Assembly: GCA_002255365.1 (NCBI GenBank) | Contig: NCBI01000001.1 | Span: 124,001-188,000, forward strand | From: Chromatiales bacterium 21-64-14 | GTDB lineage: Bacteria > Pseudomonadota > Gammaproteobacteria > 21-64-14 | Length of the DNA: 64,000 bases | Direction of reading: 5' to 3' | In this document: positions 46,193 to 55,828 of the stretch, one piece after another | How the letters are laid out: every line of letters begins with the position of its first letter | Position numbering within the stretch: position 1 is the stretch's first letter | Translations under genes and position numbers: made by a program | The notes under the pieces: model-generated | Told to the model about the DNA's origin: nothing | Database searches by the model: none | What the model saw: only the letters and a program-made list of their open reading frames with translations

Positions 46193-47087
46193 GCCTAACC
46201 CCTTCCAGGAGTGGCTGCGCTTCCATCAGGCCCGCGTCGAGCGGTCCCTGGAGCGTTGGTTGCCCTCCGCCGACACCCACCCCACGCATCTCCACGAAGC
46301 CATGCGTTATTCGGTGCTGGGCAGCGGCAAACGGATCCGCCCGGCCCTGGTGTATGCGGCAGGGGCGGCCCTGGATGTCCCCGCCGCGGTCTTGGACGGA
46401 CCGGCCTGTGCAGTGGAATTGATCCATGCGTATTCCCTGGTCCATGACGACCTGCCGGCCATGGACAACGACGACCTGCGCCGCGGCAAACCCACCTGCC
46501 ATCGGGCGTTCGGGGAGGCCACGGCGCTGCTGGCCGGCGATGCCCTCCAGTCTCTCGCCTTCCAAGTCCTGGGCCATGACCCCGCGCTGCAGGTGTCCAG
46601 CGACGCTCGGCTCAAGATGGTGGATACCCTCGCCACCGCCTCCGGCTCCCGCGGCATGGCGGGAGGACAAGCCATTGATCTCGCGGCGGAAGGGAGGGTT
46701 CTCGATCTGGCGCAACTGGAAGACATGCACATCCACAAGACCGGTGCGCTGATCCGTGCCAGCGTGCTGCTGGGCGCCCATAGCGCCGCGGTGGCCAACC
46801 CCGAGCTGCTGGAACGAATCGATCATTATGGAAAGTGTATCGGGCTGGCGTTTCAGATTCGTGACGACATCCTGGATGTGGAGGGGGAAACCGGCATCCT
46901 GGGCAAGACCCAGGGCGCAGACGCCGCCCGCTCCAAACCCACCTACCCGGCGGTAATCGGACTGGAGTCCGCCAAGCAGCGCGCCCAGGAGCTGTTTACC
47001 GAGACCATGGATACCCTCGCACCGCTGGACCGGCGCGCCGACCCCTTGCGCTGGATCGCTTCCTATACCGTGGAACGCAATCACTGA
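46182..47087 (+). CDS. ispA: Farnesyl diphosphate synthase IspA
   Basis: 301 aa prenyltransferase condensing DMAPP/GPP with IPP. The first aspartate-rich motif is in LVHDDLPAMDNDDLRRGKP (DDLPAMD, near 88-94) and the second in QIRDDILDVEG near 225. GSGKRIRPAL near 46-55 binds substrate. It starts at GTG 46182 inside the end of xseB, so translation is probably coupled. Confidence 0.96.
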   Translation: MKSKPNPFQEWLRFHQARVERSLERWLPSADTHPTHLHEAMRYSVLGSGKRIRPALVYAAGAALDVPAAVLDGPACAVELIHAYSLVHDDLPAMDNDDLRRGKPTCHRAFGEATALLAGDALQSLAFQVLGHDPALQVSSDARLKMVDTLATASGSRGMAGGQAIDLAAEGRVLDLAQLEDMHIHKTGALIRASVLLGAHSAAVANPELLERIDHYGKCIGLAFQIRDDILDVEGETGILGKTQGADAARSKPTYPAVIGLESAKQRAQELFTETMDTLAPLDRRADPLRWIASYTVERNH

Positions 47088-47107
47088 CCGCCCCCGACAA
47101 AACTTGG

Positions 47108-47136
47108 TTGCCCGGGGCGCCCCAGTAGCGAATAAT
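47108..47136 (+). promoter_or_regulatory. Candidate promoter of dxs
   Basis: TTGCCC (47108-47113) and AATAAT (47131-47136) are separated by exactly 17 bp and match the sigma-70 consensus at four and five of six positions. The spacer contains the palindrome GGGGCGCCCC. The start would fall near 47143, giving a leader of about 18 bases before the dxs ATG at 47161. It would let dxs be expressed apart from xseB-ispA. Confidence 0.4.
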
Positions 47137-47160
47137 GGTGAATTCACCGGTGCATACTGA

Positions 47161-49062
47161 ATGGTCAACGATCCCCAATATCCCCACCTGATGGCGATAG
47201 ACAGCCCGGTGGACCTGCGCGCGCTACCGGAAGAGGCGCTGGAGGCCGTGGGCCGTGAGTTGCGCGACTTCTTGATCCGTTCCGTGGCCCGTACCGGAGG
47301 GCATCTCGCCGCCGGGCTCGGCACGGTGGAACTGGCCGTCGCGTTGCACTATATCTTCGACACCCCCAACGACCGCTTAGTCTGGGACGTTGGGCATCAG
47401 AGTTACCCGCACAAGATCCTCACCGGGCGCCGTGACGCTATGGGCACGCTGCGCAAAGAGGGTGGCCTGTCGGGATTCCCCAAGCGCACCGAAAGCCCGT
47501 ACGACACCTTCGGCGTCGGTCACTCCAGCACCTCCATCAGTGCCGCGCTGGGCATGGCCCTAGCCGCCCGGCGCACCGGCAGCGGCCGCAAGGCAGTGGC
47601 GATTATTGGTGACGGCGCCATGACCGCCGGGCTTGCCTTCGAGGCGCTGAACCACGCCGGCGACCTGCACGCCGACCTGCTGGTAGTACTGAATGACAAC
47701 GACATGTCCATCTCCCCCAACGTGGGGGGGTTGCAAAAATATCTGGGCCGGATCCTGTCCGGCAAGCTCTATTCCACGGTGCGCGAGGGCAGCAAGACGG
47801 TGTTGCGGCACATGCCGCCGGTATGGGAGTTTGCGCGCCGTGCCGAGGAGCACATGAAGGGGATGGTCGTCCCGGGCACCCTGTTTGAGGAGCTGGGCTT
47901 CAATTACATCGGCCCGATCGACGGCCACGACCTGCCGGCCCTGGTGCGCACACTGAAAAACCTGCGCGACCTCGAAGGCCCACGCCTGTTGCACGTGGTC
48001 ACCCGCAAGGGTAAGGGCTACGCACCGGCCGAGCGCGACCCCCTGGCCTACCACGGCGTCGCGACCTTCGATCCGGAGACCGGGGCAATCCCGAAGAGTG
48101 CGCCCAAAGGCCCAAGCTATACGCAGGTGTTCGGCCAGTGGCTGTGCGACATGGCCGCCCAGGATCCGTCGTTGGTGGGCATCACACCGGCGATGCGCGA
48201 GGGTTCGGGCCTGGTGGAATTTTCGGATCGGTTCCCGGGTCGCTACTTCGACGTGGGAATCGCAGAGCAGCACGCGGTAACGCTGGCGGCGGGGCTGGCC
48301 TGCGACGACATGAAGCCGGTGGTGGCCATCTATTCCACGTTCCTGCAACGGGCCTACGACCAGTTGATCCATGACGTGGCGATCCAGAACCTACCGGTCC
48401 TGTTTGCTATCGACCGGGCCGGCTTGGTAGGACCCGACGGGGCCACCCACGCGGGTAGCTTCGACCTCACTTACCTGCGCTGCATTCCGAACTTGGTGGT
48501 CATGGCACCGGCGGACGAAGACGAATGCCGGCGTATGCTCACGACCGGATTTCTACACGCGGGTCCGGCGGCGGTACGCTACCCCCGCGGCCAGGGTCCT
48601 GGGGTACCCATCGCGCCGACCTTGGAACCCTTGGTCCTGGGTCGGGGTGAGGTGCGCCGAGACGGCCACCGGGTCGCCCTGTTGGCCTTCGGGGCCCTGC
48701 TGGCGCCGTGCCTAGATGCCGCCGAGGCCCTGGACGCCACGGTGGCCAACATGCGGTTCGTGAAACCCCTGGATACCGATCTGATTCTGCGGCTCGCGGC
48801 GGCCCACGAGGTCCTGGTGACCGCCGAGGACAACGTGGTGGCCGGCGGCGCTGGCGCCGCGGTCAGCGAGTGTCTCGCCGCGCACGGGATTACGGTCCCG
48901 GTGGTGCACCTGGGGCTGCCAGACCGGTTCCTGGATCACGCCAGCCGCGAGCAACAACTGACCCATTGCGGCCTGGACGCGGACGGCATCCGCCAGTCGG
49001 TGGAAGACTTCCTGGCAGGCGGGCATTGCCAAACCGCCCGCAGTCGATTAATATCTTACTGA
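47161..49062 (+). CDS. dxs: 1-Deoxy-D-xylulose-5-phosphate synthase Dxs
   Basis: 633 aa thiamine-diphosphate enzyme joining pyruvate and glyceraldehyde 3-phosphate, the first MEP-pathway step. The ThDP motif runs from GDGAMTAG at 150 to [11 protein letters not shown] near 177. [14 protein letters not shown] lies in the transketolase middle domain, and the [15 protein letters not shown] loop is seen. The Shine-Dalgarno at ATG 47161 is weak. It follows ispA by 73 bp, and together they supply the isoprenoid route. Confidence 0.97.
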   Translation: MVNDPQYPHLMAIDSPVDLRALPEEALEAVGRELRDFLIRSVARTGGHLAAGLGTVELAVALHYIFDTPNDRLVWDVGHQSYPHKILTGRRDAMGTLRKEGGLSGFPKRTESPYDTFGVGHSSTSISAALGMALAARRTGSGRKAVAIIGDGAMTAGLAFEALNHAGDLHADLLVVLNDNDMSISPNVGGLQKYLGRILSGKLYSTVREGSKTVLRHMPPVWEFARRAEEHMKGMVVPGTLFEELGFNYIGPIDGHDLPALVRTLKNLRDLEGPRLLHVVTRKGKGYAPAERDPLAYHGVATFDPETGAIPKSAPKGPSYTQVFGQWLCDMAAQDPSLVGITPAMREGSGLVEFSDRFPGRYFDVGIAEQHAVTLAAGLACDDMKPVVAIYSTFLQRAYDQLIHDVAIQNLPVLFAIDRAGLVGPDGATHAGSFDLTYLRCIPNLVVMAPADEDECRRMLTTGFLHAGPAAVRYPRGQGPGVPIAPTLEPLVLGRGEVRRDGHRVALLAFGALLAPCLDAAEALDATVANMRFVKPLDTDLILRLAAAHEVLVTAEDNVVAGGAGAAVSECLAAHGITVPVVHLGLPDRFLDHASREQQLTHCGLDADGIRQSVEDFLAGGHCQTARSRLISY

Positions 49063-49078
49063 TTTTGTCAACTACTCC

Positions 49079-49462
49079 ATGGCGGCACCCTACACTCTCA
49101 GGATCCTGACGGACTTCGCGTCCGCCCACACCTTGCAAGGTTATCCTGGGGCCTGTGCCCGTATGCACGGCCACAACTGGAAACTAGAGGTGGAGGTGGA
49201 AGCCACGGGGCTGGACGACATGGGTATGGGTGTGGACTTCAAGATCATCAAGGGCGCGGCACGGGAGTTGTCCGACCAGTTGGACCATCGGTATCTGAAC
49301 GAGATCGAGCCCTTCGATCGGATCAACCCGACGGCGGAAAACTTGGCAGCGTGGTTCTACCAAGGACTCTCCGGGAAGCTCAACGACGGGCGGGTCCGCG
49401 TCAGCGCGGTCACCCTGTGGGAAACCGACCGTGCGTGCGTGCGCTACGCCGAGGAGCGATAG
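49079..49462 (+). CDS. queD: 6-Carboxytetrahydropterin synthase QueD
   Basis: 127 aa T-fold enzyme of queuosine (preQ0) synthesis acting on dihydroneopterin triphosphate. Zinc ligands are in FASAHTLQGYPGACARMHGH, with the catalytic Cys in PGAC, and the late TLWETDRACVRY contains the conserved Glu. It is 16 bp after dxs and 3 bp before folE2. The pairing with a GTP cyclohydrolase suggests both supply the queuosine or folate precursor. Confidence 0.93.
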   Translation: MAAPYTLRILTDFASAHTLQGYPGACARMHGHNWKLEVEVEATGLDDMGMGVDFKIIKGAARELSDQLDHRYLNEIEPFDRINPTAENLAAWFYQGLSGKLNDGRVRVSAVTLWETDRACVRYAEER

Positions 49463-49465
49463 ACG

Positions 49466-50308
49466 ATGAAAGCGACGATACCAGCACCGCAGCCAACCGC
49501 GCCCATCGCGGATGTCCAGAACAGCGTCGACACGCGCCGCATTCCAATCAACAAGGTAGGAATCAAGGAGATCCGTCACCCGGTCCGGGTCAAAGATCGC
49601 TCCGAAGGCGAGCAGAACACCATCGCCACGTTCAACATGTACGTGAACCTGCCCCACGACTTCAAGGGCACGCATATGTCCCGATTCGTGGAGATCCTCA
49701 ATCATCATGAACGCGAGATCAGCGTGCAGTCCTTCAAAGACATGCTGCGCGAGATGACCACCGTGCTGGAAGCCGAATCCGGCCACATCGAGATGCGTTT
49801 TCCCTACTTCGTAACCAAGGCCGCGCCGGTGACCAAGGTGCATAGCCTTATGGACTACGACGTGAGTCTGATCGGCGAGATCCATGATCGGGCCGTCCAT
49901 ACGCACATCCGCGTGGTGGTGCCGGTGACCAGCCTATGTCCCTGTTCCAAGGAGATCTCGGACTACGGGGCTCACAATCAACGCTCCCACGTAACGGTCA
50001 TGGCGCGCACCCGCGGTTTCATCTGGATCGAGGAGTTGATCGACCTGGTGGAACAGGAGGCATCCTGCGAACTCTACGGACTGCTGAAACGCCCGGACGA
50101 GAAGTACGTGACCGAACGAGCCTACAACAACCCGAAGTTCGTGGAGGATATGGTGCGGGACGTGGCGGTGCGGCTCAATCATGACGAACGGATCGAGGCC
50201 TACATAGTGGAATCGGAGAACTTCGAGTCCATCCACAACCATTCCGCCTACGCCATGATCGAGCGGGACAAGACCCAGGACGAACCCGCGCAGCAGCCGC
50301 GGCGCTGA
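49466..50308 (+). CDS. folE2: GTP cyclohydrolase FolE2 (type IB)
   Basis: 280 aa. Makes 7,8-dihydroneopterin triphosphate from GTP, the entry to folate and queuosine. The FolE2 signatures [20 protein letters not shown], with its catalytic Cys, and [21 protein letters not shown] sequence are present. FolE2 is the metal-flexible form that can work when zinc is scarce. No FolE1 is present in this window. Translationally close to queD (3-bp gap). Confidence 0.95.
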   Translation: MKATIPAPQPTAPIADVQNSVDTRRIPINKVGIKEIRHPVRVKDRSEGEQNTIATFNMYVNLPHDFKGTHMSRFVEILNHHEREISVQSFKDMLREMTTVLEAESGHIEMRFPYFVTKAAPVTKVHSLMDYDVSLIGEIHDRAVHTHIRVVVPVTSLCPCSKEISDYGAHNQRSHVTVMARTRGFIWIEELIDLVEQEASCELYGLLKRPDEKYVTERAYNNPKFVEDMVRDVAVRLNHDERIEAYIVESENFESIHNHSAYAMIERDKTQDEPAQQPRR

Positions 50309-50317
50309 AGCAAGGGC

Positions 50318-50334
50318 GTGCGCCATCGGCGCAC
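50318..50334. terminator. Hairpin between convergent folE2 and protease genes
   Basis: GTGCGCC (50318-50324) and GGCGCAC (50328-50334) form a perfect 7-bp stem with a 3-base loop in the 41-bp gap between two convergent genes. No T-run is present on either side, so it is only a candidate bidirectional stop. Confidence 0.35.
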
Positions 50335-50349
50335 TACTCCGAAAGACGC

Positions 50350-51009
50350 TCAGTAGGGCTTGTGCAACACCAAGGCCCCGTTCTTCCGGCTCATGTCCAG
50401 CCGGCCCAGAAACGACATGCCCAGCAGCGCCCGTTCGGGGTGCGCGCCATCCAGCACCACCGCGCTCACGCCGGTCAGTTCGATCCCGCCAACCTGCACT
50501 TTATCCAGTGTCAGATGCCAAGCCCGGGCAACGCCGGAGGCGGTATGCACCATGGTGGGCGTCCCCACCACCCGAAAGTCGATCCCAAGGTACCGTGCTT
50601 CGGCGGCATTCATGGCCACGGAGGTTGAACCGGTATCCACGAGAAAATCCACCGGCAGACCGTTGATGCTGCCCACCGTGGCATACATGCCCCCGGAATC
50701 CTGCCAGATCCGCACCGTCGGACCGGCGGGGGAGCGGGCGAAGGTATTGCTGACGGAAGTGCCGAGTGGGTAGGAGCGGCGCTGGCCATCGATTTCCAAC
50801 ACCGCCGCCTGGCTGTCCGCGCGGATCAGTTTGACCCCCTCGGGACTGGTCTCGCCCGCCGAGAGCACTCGCTGCCGCCCATCGATCTTCAGCACCGCTT
50901 TGTTTTCAAACAGGCCCAACACCGTCAGGCTATGCACCGCCCAGGCAGGAACGCTCACCAGACAGAAGGGTAGCGCGAGCAGCAGGGAGGCCACGGTCCT
51001 CTTATACAT
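50350..51009 (-). CDS. Retropepsin-like aspartic protease (clan AA), periplasmic
   Basis: 219 aa. A signal peptide (about 1-24, ending AWA) precedes a region of short beta strands. A retropepsin-like domain follows, with the catalytic motif LVDTGST at D125 and ALLGMSFLGRLDM near 195, as in the TIGR02281 family. Such proteins are thought to act as homodimers in the periplasm; targets are unknown. It is convergent with folE2. Confidence 0.85.
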   Translation of the reverse strand: MYKRTVASLLLALPFCLVSVPAWAVHSLTVLGLFENKAVLKIDGRQRVLSAGETSPEGVKLIRADSQAAVLEIDGQRRSYPLGTSVSNTFARSPAGPTVRIWQDSGGMYATVGSINGLPVDFLVDTGSTSVAMNAAEARYLGIDFRVVGTPTMVHTASGVARAWHLTLDKVQVGGIELTGVSAVVLDGAHPERALLGMSFLGRLDMSRKNGALVLHKPY

Positions 51010-51272
51010 ATCCGGGTATTTCGACCGCGGGCCCGCGGGACTTAAACGGCTGGGAAAATTCCCGATAAGGGGTGGGGTGACATGCAGCTCGGCTTGCCCC
51101 TCGGGGCCCGGCTGGGATCGCTGGCGGCCCGCGACGCACTCCGGTGAGGAATCCGCGTCAGAATGTGGTTGGGAAACCGTCTACCAGGCGATGCAGGGAT
51201 ACGGCGGGTCACTTTCGGGTACGCCGGTACTGGGAAAACGAGCAAGCCAGGAGACCCGCCGCGCAACGAACT

Positions 51273-51296
51273 AAAAAATGCCCGGGACGGCCCCGT
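51273..51296 (-). terminator. Intrinsic terminator after the TIGR02186-like gene
   Basis: On the minus strand a GC-rich hairpin (GACGGGGCCGTCCCGGGC, 51296-51281 and flank) is followed by ATTTTTT ending at 51273. It lies within 35 bases of the stop at 51307. The rest of the 297-bp gap up to the protease start at 51009 shows no gene and must include the protease promoter, which I could not identify. Confidence 0.5.
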
Positions 51297-51306
51297 CAAG
51301 CTCCGG

Positions 51307-52059
51307 TCAAGAGTCGCCGTCCCGACGCAGCACGATCCCCAGGGCCAGGCCGAGACCCATGGCAAGGACGGTGAACAGCACCCCGAAGGTCCACGGGTAG
51401 CCATGGGCCACATCCGACACCCAGCGTTCGAGACGCACCTGCCGCACCTCCAGGGTCCGGCTCTGGTGCCCCACGATCCGGCCGCCGCGCACCAAGTAGA
51501 TATCCAAACGATACACCCCCAGGGGAATCTTGGCGGGCAGGTCCACCCGGGTGAAGAACAAGCGGTCACTCACCAGGGTGACCGCATGACCGTCCTGGAG
51601 GTAATAGTGGTCCTGTTTCTTGAGCTGAAGCAGGGCATCACGCCAGTCTTCCATGCCCTCCGGCACGTGCGCGATCCGCAGCTTGGCTACCGCATGTTCC
51701 AGGGTCAGCCCGTAGCGCTCCCGGGTACGGACGTCGAGTAACTTCTTCACGGGGGCGGAAGCGAGCACATAGAGCAAGCCGGGGGCCGCGTCCACATCAA
51801 GCTTTCCGCTGTTGAGCCAGAACGGACCGAACTTGGCCTTGCGGGACAGCGCGACCACCTGGTCCGGAGCGCGCAACCTCACGATCACATCCCCGCGCCG
51901 GGAGAGAGCGCCGAAGATCAGGATCTCCTGGCCGGTGAAGCGCGCAGTGATGTCCACGTGGTCCGTTGCGAGCTGAGTTACGAGCCCACCCTCACCCACC
52001 GGCGCGGCATGGGCCGGCAGGGCCACGAGTCCGGCCAACAGTAGCCAAGCGCGCTTCAT
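51307..52059 (-). CDS. TIGR02186/Alph_Pro_TM-like membrane protein
   Basis: 250 aa. A signal peptide (about 1-18, ending AHA) and one C-terminal span (about 222-242, FGVLFTVLAMGLGLALGIVL) leave most of the chain in the periplasm. The TARFTGQEILIFGALSRRGD segment near 35 and the FFTRVDLPAKIPLGVYRLDI region are typical of the TIGR02186 family, which commonly accompanies TauE/SafE exporters. The start at ATG 52059 overlaps the exporter stop by ATGA. Function unknown; probably an exporter accessory protein. Confidence 0.82.
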   Translation of the reverse strand: MKRAWLLLAGLVALPAHAAPVGEGGLVTQLATDHVDITARFTGQEILIFGALSRRGDVIVRLRAPDQVVALSRKAKFGPFWLNSGKLDVDAAPGLLYVLASAPVKKLLDVRTRERYGLTLEHAVAKLRIAHVPEGMEDWRDALLQLKKQDHYYLQDGHAVTLVSDRLFFTRVDLPAKIPLGVYRLDIYLVRGGRIVGHQSRTLEVRQVRLERWVSDVAHGYPWTFGVLFTVLAMGLGLALGIVLRRDGDS

Positions 52060-52988
52060 CCAGAGACCACAGCGAGCATATAGAGATCCTTGGGTGGAAT
52101 CAGGATGTCCGCCAGCATCTTCAGCGTGACTGCCACCACCACCAACGCCAGCACCAACCGCAGCCGTTCGGGCGGCATACGCACACCGAGGCGGATACCC
52201 CATTGGGTCCCCAGCGCGGATCCCAGGATCAGGATCAGGGCCAGGAACGGGTCCACCGCATGATTGACCCCGGCCTGCAAGGCGCTGACCACCGCTGTGG
52301 TGAACAGCAGTTGGAACAGCGAAGTACCCACCACCACCTTGGTCGGCATCTTCAACAGATAGATCATCACCGGCACCATGATGAACCCGCCACCGACCCC
52401 CATGAGCGAAGTCAATACGCCCACCGCCGCGCCCAACAGCAACGGAACCAGCAAAGAGGTGCGCAACGCCGAGACTGGAAAATCGGTTTGTGCCGGAAGG
52501 CGGGCCATCAACGCGGCGAGACGTGCGCCCAAACGCGGTTCACTGGGACCACTCGCCAACGCCGCGGGCCCGCCCCACACCGCACGCAGGGATTCGATCA
52601 GCATGGAGATGCCCACGATGCCGAGCAACACCACGTAGAGGAAGATGACGATATTGCCGAAGTCACCGCGCTGATGAAGGGCCCGGGCAACGAACACCCC
52701 GACACTGCCGCCAGTCCAGCTACCCAACAGCAGGAAGATCCCGATCTTGAAATCGATGTTCCCGAGACGCCAGTGGGCATAGCTGCCCGCCGCCGACGTG
52801 CCCACGATCTGCGCGGCGCCGGTAGCAACCGCGACGATAGGCGGAACACCGATGAAGATCAGCAACGGCGTGATCAAAAACCCGCCGCCGACTCCGACCA
52901 GCCCCGACAGCAGCCCGACCGCACCACCGAACATAAGGATCACCCACAGGTTGACATCCATGTGGGCAATTGGAAGAAAGATTTCCAT
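52056..52988 (-). CDS. Sulfite/sulfoacetate exporter, TauE/SafE family
   Basis: 310 aa with about eight to nine spans. Two repeated signature segments, VGLLSGLVGVGGGFLITPLL near 20-40 and VGVLTSLMGVGGGFIMVPVM near 205-225, define the TauE/SafE fold. The family exports sulfite, sulfoacetate or related anions. Substrate here is not readable, though a sulfur compound would suit a sulfur-oxidising host. First gene before the coupled TIGR02186-like partner. Confidence 0.9.
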   Translation of the reverse strand: MEIFLPIAHMDVNLWVILMFGGAVGLLSGLVGVGGGFLITPLLIFIGVPPIVAVATGAAQIVGTSAAGSYAHWRLGNIDFKIGIFLLLGSWTGGSVGVFVARALHQRGDFGNIVIFLYVVLLGIVGISMLIESLRAVWGGPAALASGPSEPRLGARLAALMARLPAQTDFPVSALRTSLLVPLLLGAAVGVLTSLMGVGGGFIMVPVMIYLLKMPTKVVVGTSLFQLLFTTAVVSALQAGVNHAVDPFLALILILGSALGTQWGIRLGVRMPPERLRLVLALVVVAVTLKMLADILIPPKDLYMLAVVSG

Positions 52989-53039
52989 ACGATTCGAGTT
53001 CCCGGACCGTTGCGTACTCAGCGGATCGCCATACGCCGG

Positions 53040-53564
53040 CTACTCAGCACCGGGCGTTTCCATCCGGAACTCCGCCATGGCGCTGCAAATATGGGAAAGC
53101 GGAACATCGGGTGGAACCAACATCACCGGCACCGGAAGAATCTCCGCGAGCTTGGCGCCCAGGCGCCCACTGGAACGGCGCAGCCGCAACTGGGACTTCT
53201 TCTCGCTGGCGATGCCGCGCCGCCCAGCCACCACCATGAGGATCTGGCGATCGCCGTTCACTACCTTGAGGATCTCCTCCTCGGGCATGCCCTCCACGAT
53301 ATAAAATTCCGGGACTACGTCGCAGATCACGCTAATTTTTTGGGAGATTTCCGCCAAGGTGGCCTCTGCCTGACGGCGGATGTCATCCTTCATGCGTGTC
53401 TCCACCCCGACCCAGAAGCTCAAGGCCGGGACGTCGAGCACGTAGATCAGGCCGAGATGCGCCCCGAGCAGCCGCGCGATGCGCGCGCCGACCCCTGCGG
53501 CCACCAGGGAATTCTGCGATCCATCGATGGCGGCCAGGATCGTACCGTTTTCGGGATTACTCAT
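53040..53564 (-). CDS. Universal stress protein family
   Basis: 174 aa. Begins MSNPENGTILAAIDGSQNS, the Usp start, with the ATP-binding G-2x-G-9x-G(S/T) type loop partly preserved as GRRGIASEK and RRSSGRLGAKL near 125-145. The insertion EKKSQLRLRR between the glycines is longer than usual, so nucleotide binding is uncertain. ATG 53564 is preferred to the upstream frame. It precedes the TauE gene on the same strand (51 bp), possibly one operon. Confidence 0.85.
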   Translation of the reverse strand: MSNPENGTILAAIDGSQNSLVAAGVGARIARLLGAHLGLIYVLDVPALSFWVGVETRMKDDIRRQAEATLAEISQKISVICDVVPEFYIVEGMPEEEILKVVNGDRQILMVVAGRRGIASEKKSQLRLRRSSGRLGAKLAEILPVPVMLVPPDVPLSHICSAMAEFRMETPGAE

Positions 53565-53799
53565 CGCGATCGGGTCCTGCCGAAATAAACGGATCAAAAA
53601 TCAGGATCGGGAGGGGCGGCCGTCACCCGCCCCCGTCCGTATGGACATCAGGCGACGGCCCCGTCCGGAGCGGTACACAACAACCGCGCCGCGGGCGCGT
53701 TTATCATACACGCCGGGTATCCAGCGATGAACCCCCGGGAACAACGCTACCCGACTGTGGTCGCCGGATGCGCCCATCCGGCGCCGTGCGGGATGCGCG

Positions 53800-54300
53800 C
53801 TATGCCACCCCTGCCCGAGCCAGGATCCACAGGACCGCCGCGCCATAGGCTCCCGCCAGCAGGTCGTCCACCATGATCCCGAAGCCCCCCGGGACGTTGC
53901 GGTCCAACCAACGGATCGGCCAGGGTTTGACGATATCGAAGAGCCGGAACAGGGCAAAACCCGCCACCACCCAGAACCAGGTGCGCGGTACCGGGATCAT
54001 GGTCACCAGAAAACCGACGATCTCGTCCCACACGATGGCCGGATGATCGGCCACGCCCAGTTCTACAGCGGCGCGGTGGCAGAGCCAGATGCCCACTGCG
54101 AACATCACCGTGACCACCGCCGCATAGACGGTGCCCGGGAACAGCGCAAGCCCCCAGTAGAGCGGAACCGCCACCAGCGTCCCCGCGGTACCCGGCGCGT
54201 AGGGCGACAGACCAGCGCCGAACCCCAGCGCCAAGAACGGGACCGGCCGTCGCAACAGCCGTGGCGGAACCGCCGGTCTGCCTGCCGCCGTATCGCGCAT
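53800..54300 (-). CDS. pgpA: Phosphatidylglycerophosphatase A PgpA
   Basis: 166 aa inner-membrane phosphatase of phosphatidylglycerol synthesis. GAGLSPYAPGTAGTL near 28-42, VWDEIVGF near 90 and RLFDIVKPWPIRWLD near 118 are the family's conserved acidic and substrate segments. Four hydrophobic spans are visible. ATG 54300 follows thiL by 46 bp, the common thiL-pgpA order; the longer open frame is rejected. Confidence 0.94.
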   Translation of the reverse strand: MRDTAAGRPAVPPRLLRRPVPFLALGFGAGLSPYAPGTAGTLVAVPLYWGLALFPGTVYAAVVTVMFAVGIWLCHRAAVELGVADHPAIVWDEIVGFLVTMIPVPRTWFWVVAGFALFRLFDIVKPWPIRWLDRNVPGGFGIMVDDLLAGAYGAAVLWILARAGVA

Positions 54301-54346
54301 CAGGCCCCGCCCCCGCACGCGGGAATCCGCCCGGCGTTGGCCGTCA

Positions 54347-55327
54347 TCAAGAAACCGGCCCCGCGAAGTGGTCGTAGCCGGTACCGCCAGGCGTGTAGGC
54401 GCTGCCATCGCGCCGCTGGCAACGCACACCGGACCCCGAGTACACGGACCCGATCCGGGTCACAGAGGTACGCAGGGCGGCGAAGCGCTCCGCCACCGCA
54501 TGCGCCTGCGCCGCGGGCGCGGCGAAACACAACTCGTAGTCGTCCCCGGCGGTAAGGGCCAAGTCCCAGGGACACTCGGCACCCATGTGCACCCGGTACA
54601 GATCGGATACCGGTAACCCGTCGACCTGGATCGTCACACCCACCCCGCTCGCGCGCGCCAAGTGCCCGACGTCGCCCAGCAGCCCATCGGATACGTCAAT
54701 GGCGGCCACCGCCAGATCGCGCAGTGCCAAGCCCTCCGCCACTCGCGGTTGCGGGGTGTCCAGGCGCCGGCGCAACGCCTGCAGAGCATCCTCCGGCACG
54801 ATACGCCGGCCCTGCAGGCCCGCCAGGGCGAGGCCCGCATCCCCCAGCGTACCGGTGACGTAGAGATCGTCGCCAGGACGCGCGCCGCTGCGCCGCAACG
54901 CCCGGCCCGCGGGAAGGAACCCCAACGCCTGCATCGTGATACTCAAGGGGCCGCGGGTAGTGTCCCCTCCCACCAGCGCCACACCGTGGGCGCTGGCCAA
55001 GGCCGACAGGCCGCGGGCAAACGCCGCCAACCACGTCGCGTCGACGCCCGGCACGGTGAGTGCCAGCGTCGCCCAGGCCGGTTCTGCGCCCATGGCGGCG
55101 AGGTCACTCAGGCTGACGGCAAGGCTCTTGTGCCCGATAGCGTCCGGCGCGGTATCCGGGGGAAAGTGGATGCCCGCTACCAGCGTGTCGGTGGTGACGG
55201 CGAGCTCGACACCCGCCGGGACCCGCAGCACCGCGGCGTCGTCCCCGATGCCCAGGGCAACGTCGGGCCGGTGTCCCGCCGCGGGGGCAAAGAACCTGCG
55301 GATGAGTTCGAATTCGCCCAGGGGCAT
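54347..55327 (-). CDS. thiL: Thiamine-monophosphate kinase ThiL
   Basis: 326 aa. Phosphorylates thiamine phosphate to the cofactor thiamine diphosphate. GEFELIRRFF at the start, GIGDDAAVL near 28, TTDTLVAGIHF near 47 and AIDVSDGLLGDVGHL near 210 are the metal/ATP-binding set of the PurM-like family. ATG 55327 and GTG 55336 are both possible starts; neither has a clear Shine-Dalgarno. It follows nusB by 36 bp in the conserved nusB-thiL-pgpA order. Confidence 0.95.
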   Translation of the reverse strand: MPLGEFELIRRFFAPAAGHRPDVALGIGDDAAVLRVPAGVELAVTTDTLVAGIHFPPDTAPDAIGHKSLAVSLSDLAAMGAEPAWATLALTVPGVDATWLAAFARGLSALASAHGVALVGGDTTRGPLSITMQALGFLPAGRALRRSGARPGDDLYVTGTLGDAGLALAGLQGRRIVPEDALQALRRRLDTPQPRVAEGLALRDLAVAAIDVSDGLLGDVGHLARASGVGVTIQVDGLPVSDLYRVHMGAECPWDLALTAGDDYELCFAAPAAQAHAVAERFAALRTSVTRIGSVYSGSGVRCQRRDGSAYTPGGTGYDHFAGPVS

Positions 55328-55363
55328 GACGTTCACAGTGGGGCGGACCGCGGGAACCGCCGC

Positions 55364-55822
55364 TCACTCCTCCCCGGTCATCTCCACGGCACGCAATTGC
55401 TGCGCCATCCGGTCGAGCACACCGTTGACGAACTTGTGGCCTTCCTCCGCGCCGTAGATCCGGGCAAGGGCCACCGCCTCATTGATCGCGACACGGCAGG
55501 GTACGTCGAGACGGTAGCCCAGTTCATAGCCGCCGATCAGCAGGATTACGCGCTCAATCGGATCCAGGCCCGCGAACGGACGATCGAGGAACGGCGCGAG
55601 GCGCGCCTGTAGATCGTCCAGATGCGCGGGAACCTGGTGCAGGAGTTCCTCGAAGTAGGCTAGGTCGGCACGACTCATGTCCTGACCGACGCGGAACTGG
55701 GCATCGATATCGGAGACGTCCTGGCCGGTCATCTCCCACTGGTACAAGGCCTGGACCACACGCCGGCGCGCCCAGCTGCGGGCTTGGTAGACACTTCCGC
55801 CCGCTGACCCGCCCGCGGCCAT
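55364..55822 (-). CDS. nusB: Transcription antitermination factor NusB
   Basis: 152 aa helical protein that, with NusE, binds boxA RNA in rRNA antitermination. ARRRVVQALYQWEMTGQ near 18-34, FAGLDPIERVILLIGGYEL near 84 and VAINEAVALARIYG near 112 are diagnostic. It begins six bases after ribH, so the two are almost certainly cotranscribed. Confidence 0.96.
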   Translation of the reverse strand: MAAGGSAGGSVYQARSWARRRVVQALYQWEMTGQDVSDIDAQFRVGQDMSRADLAYFEELLHQVPAHLDDLQARLAPFLDRPFAGLDPIERVILLIGGYELGYRLDVPCRVAINEAVALARIYGAEEGHKFVNGVLDRMAQQLRAVEMTGEE

Positions 55823-55828
55823 GCCGGC

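Noticed and set aside
51966..53588. Long plus-strand open frame (540 codons) over TauE and Usp
   Set aside because: Antisense to TauE/SafE and Usp, His/Arg/Gln-rich and without protein-like motifs.
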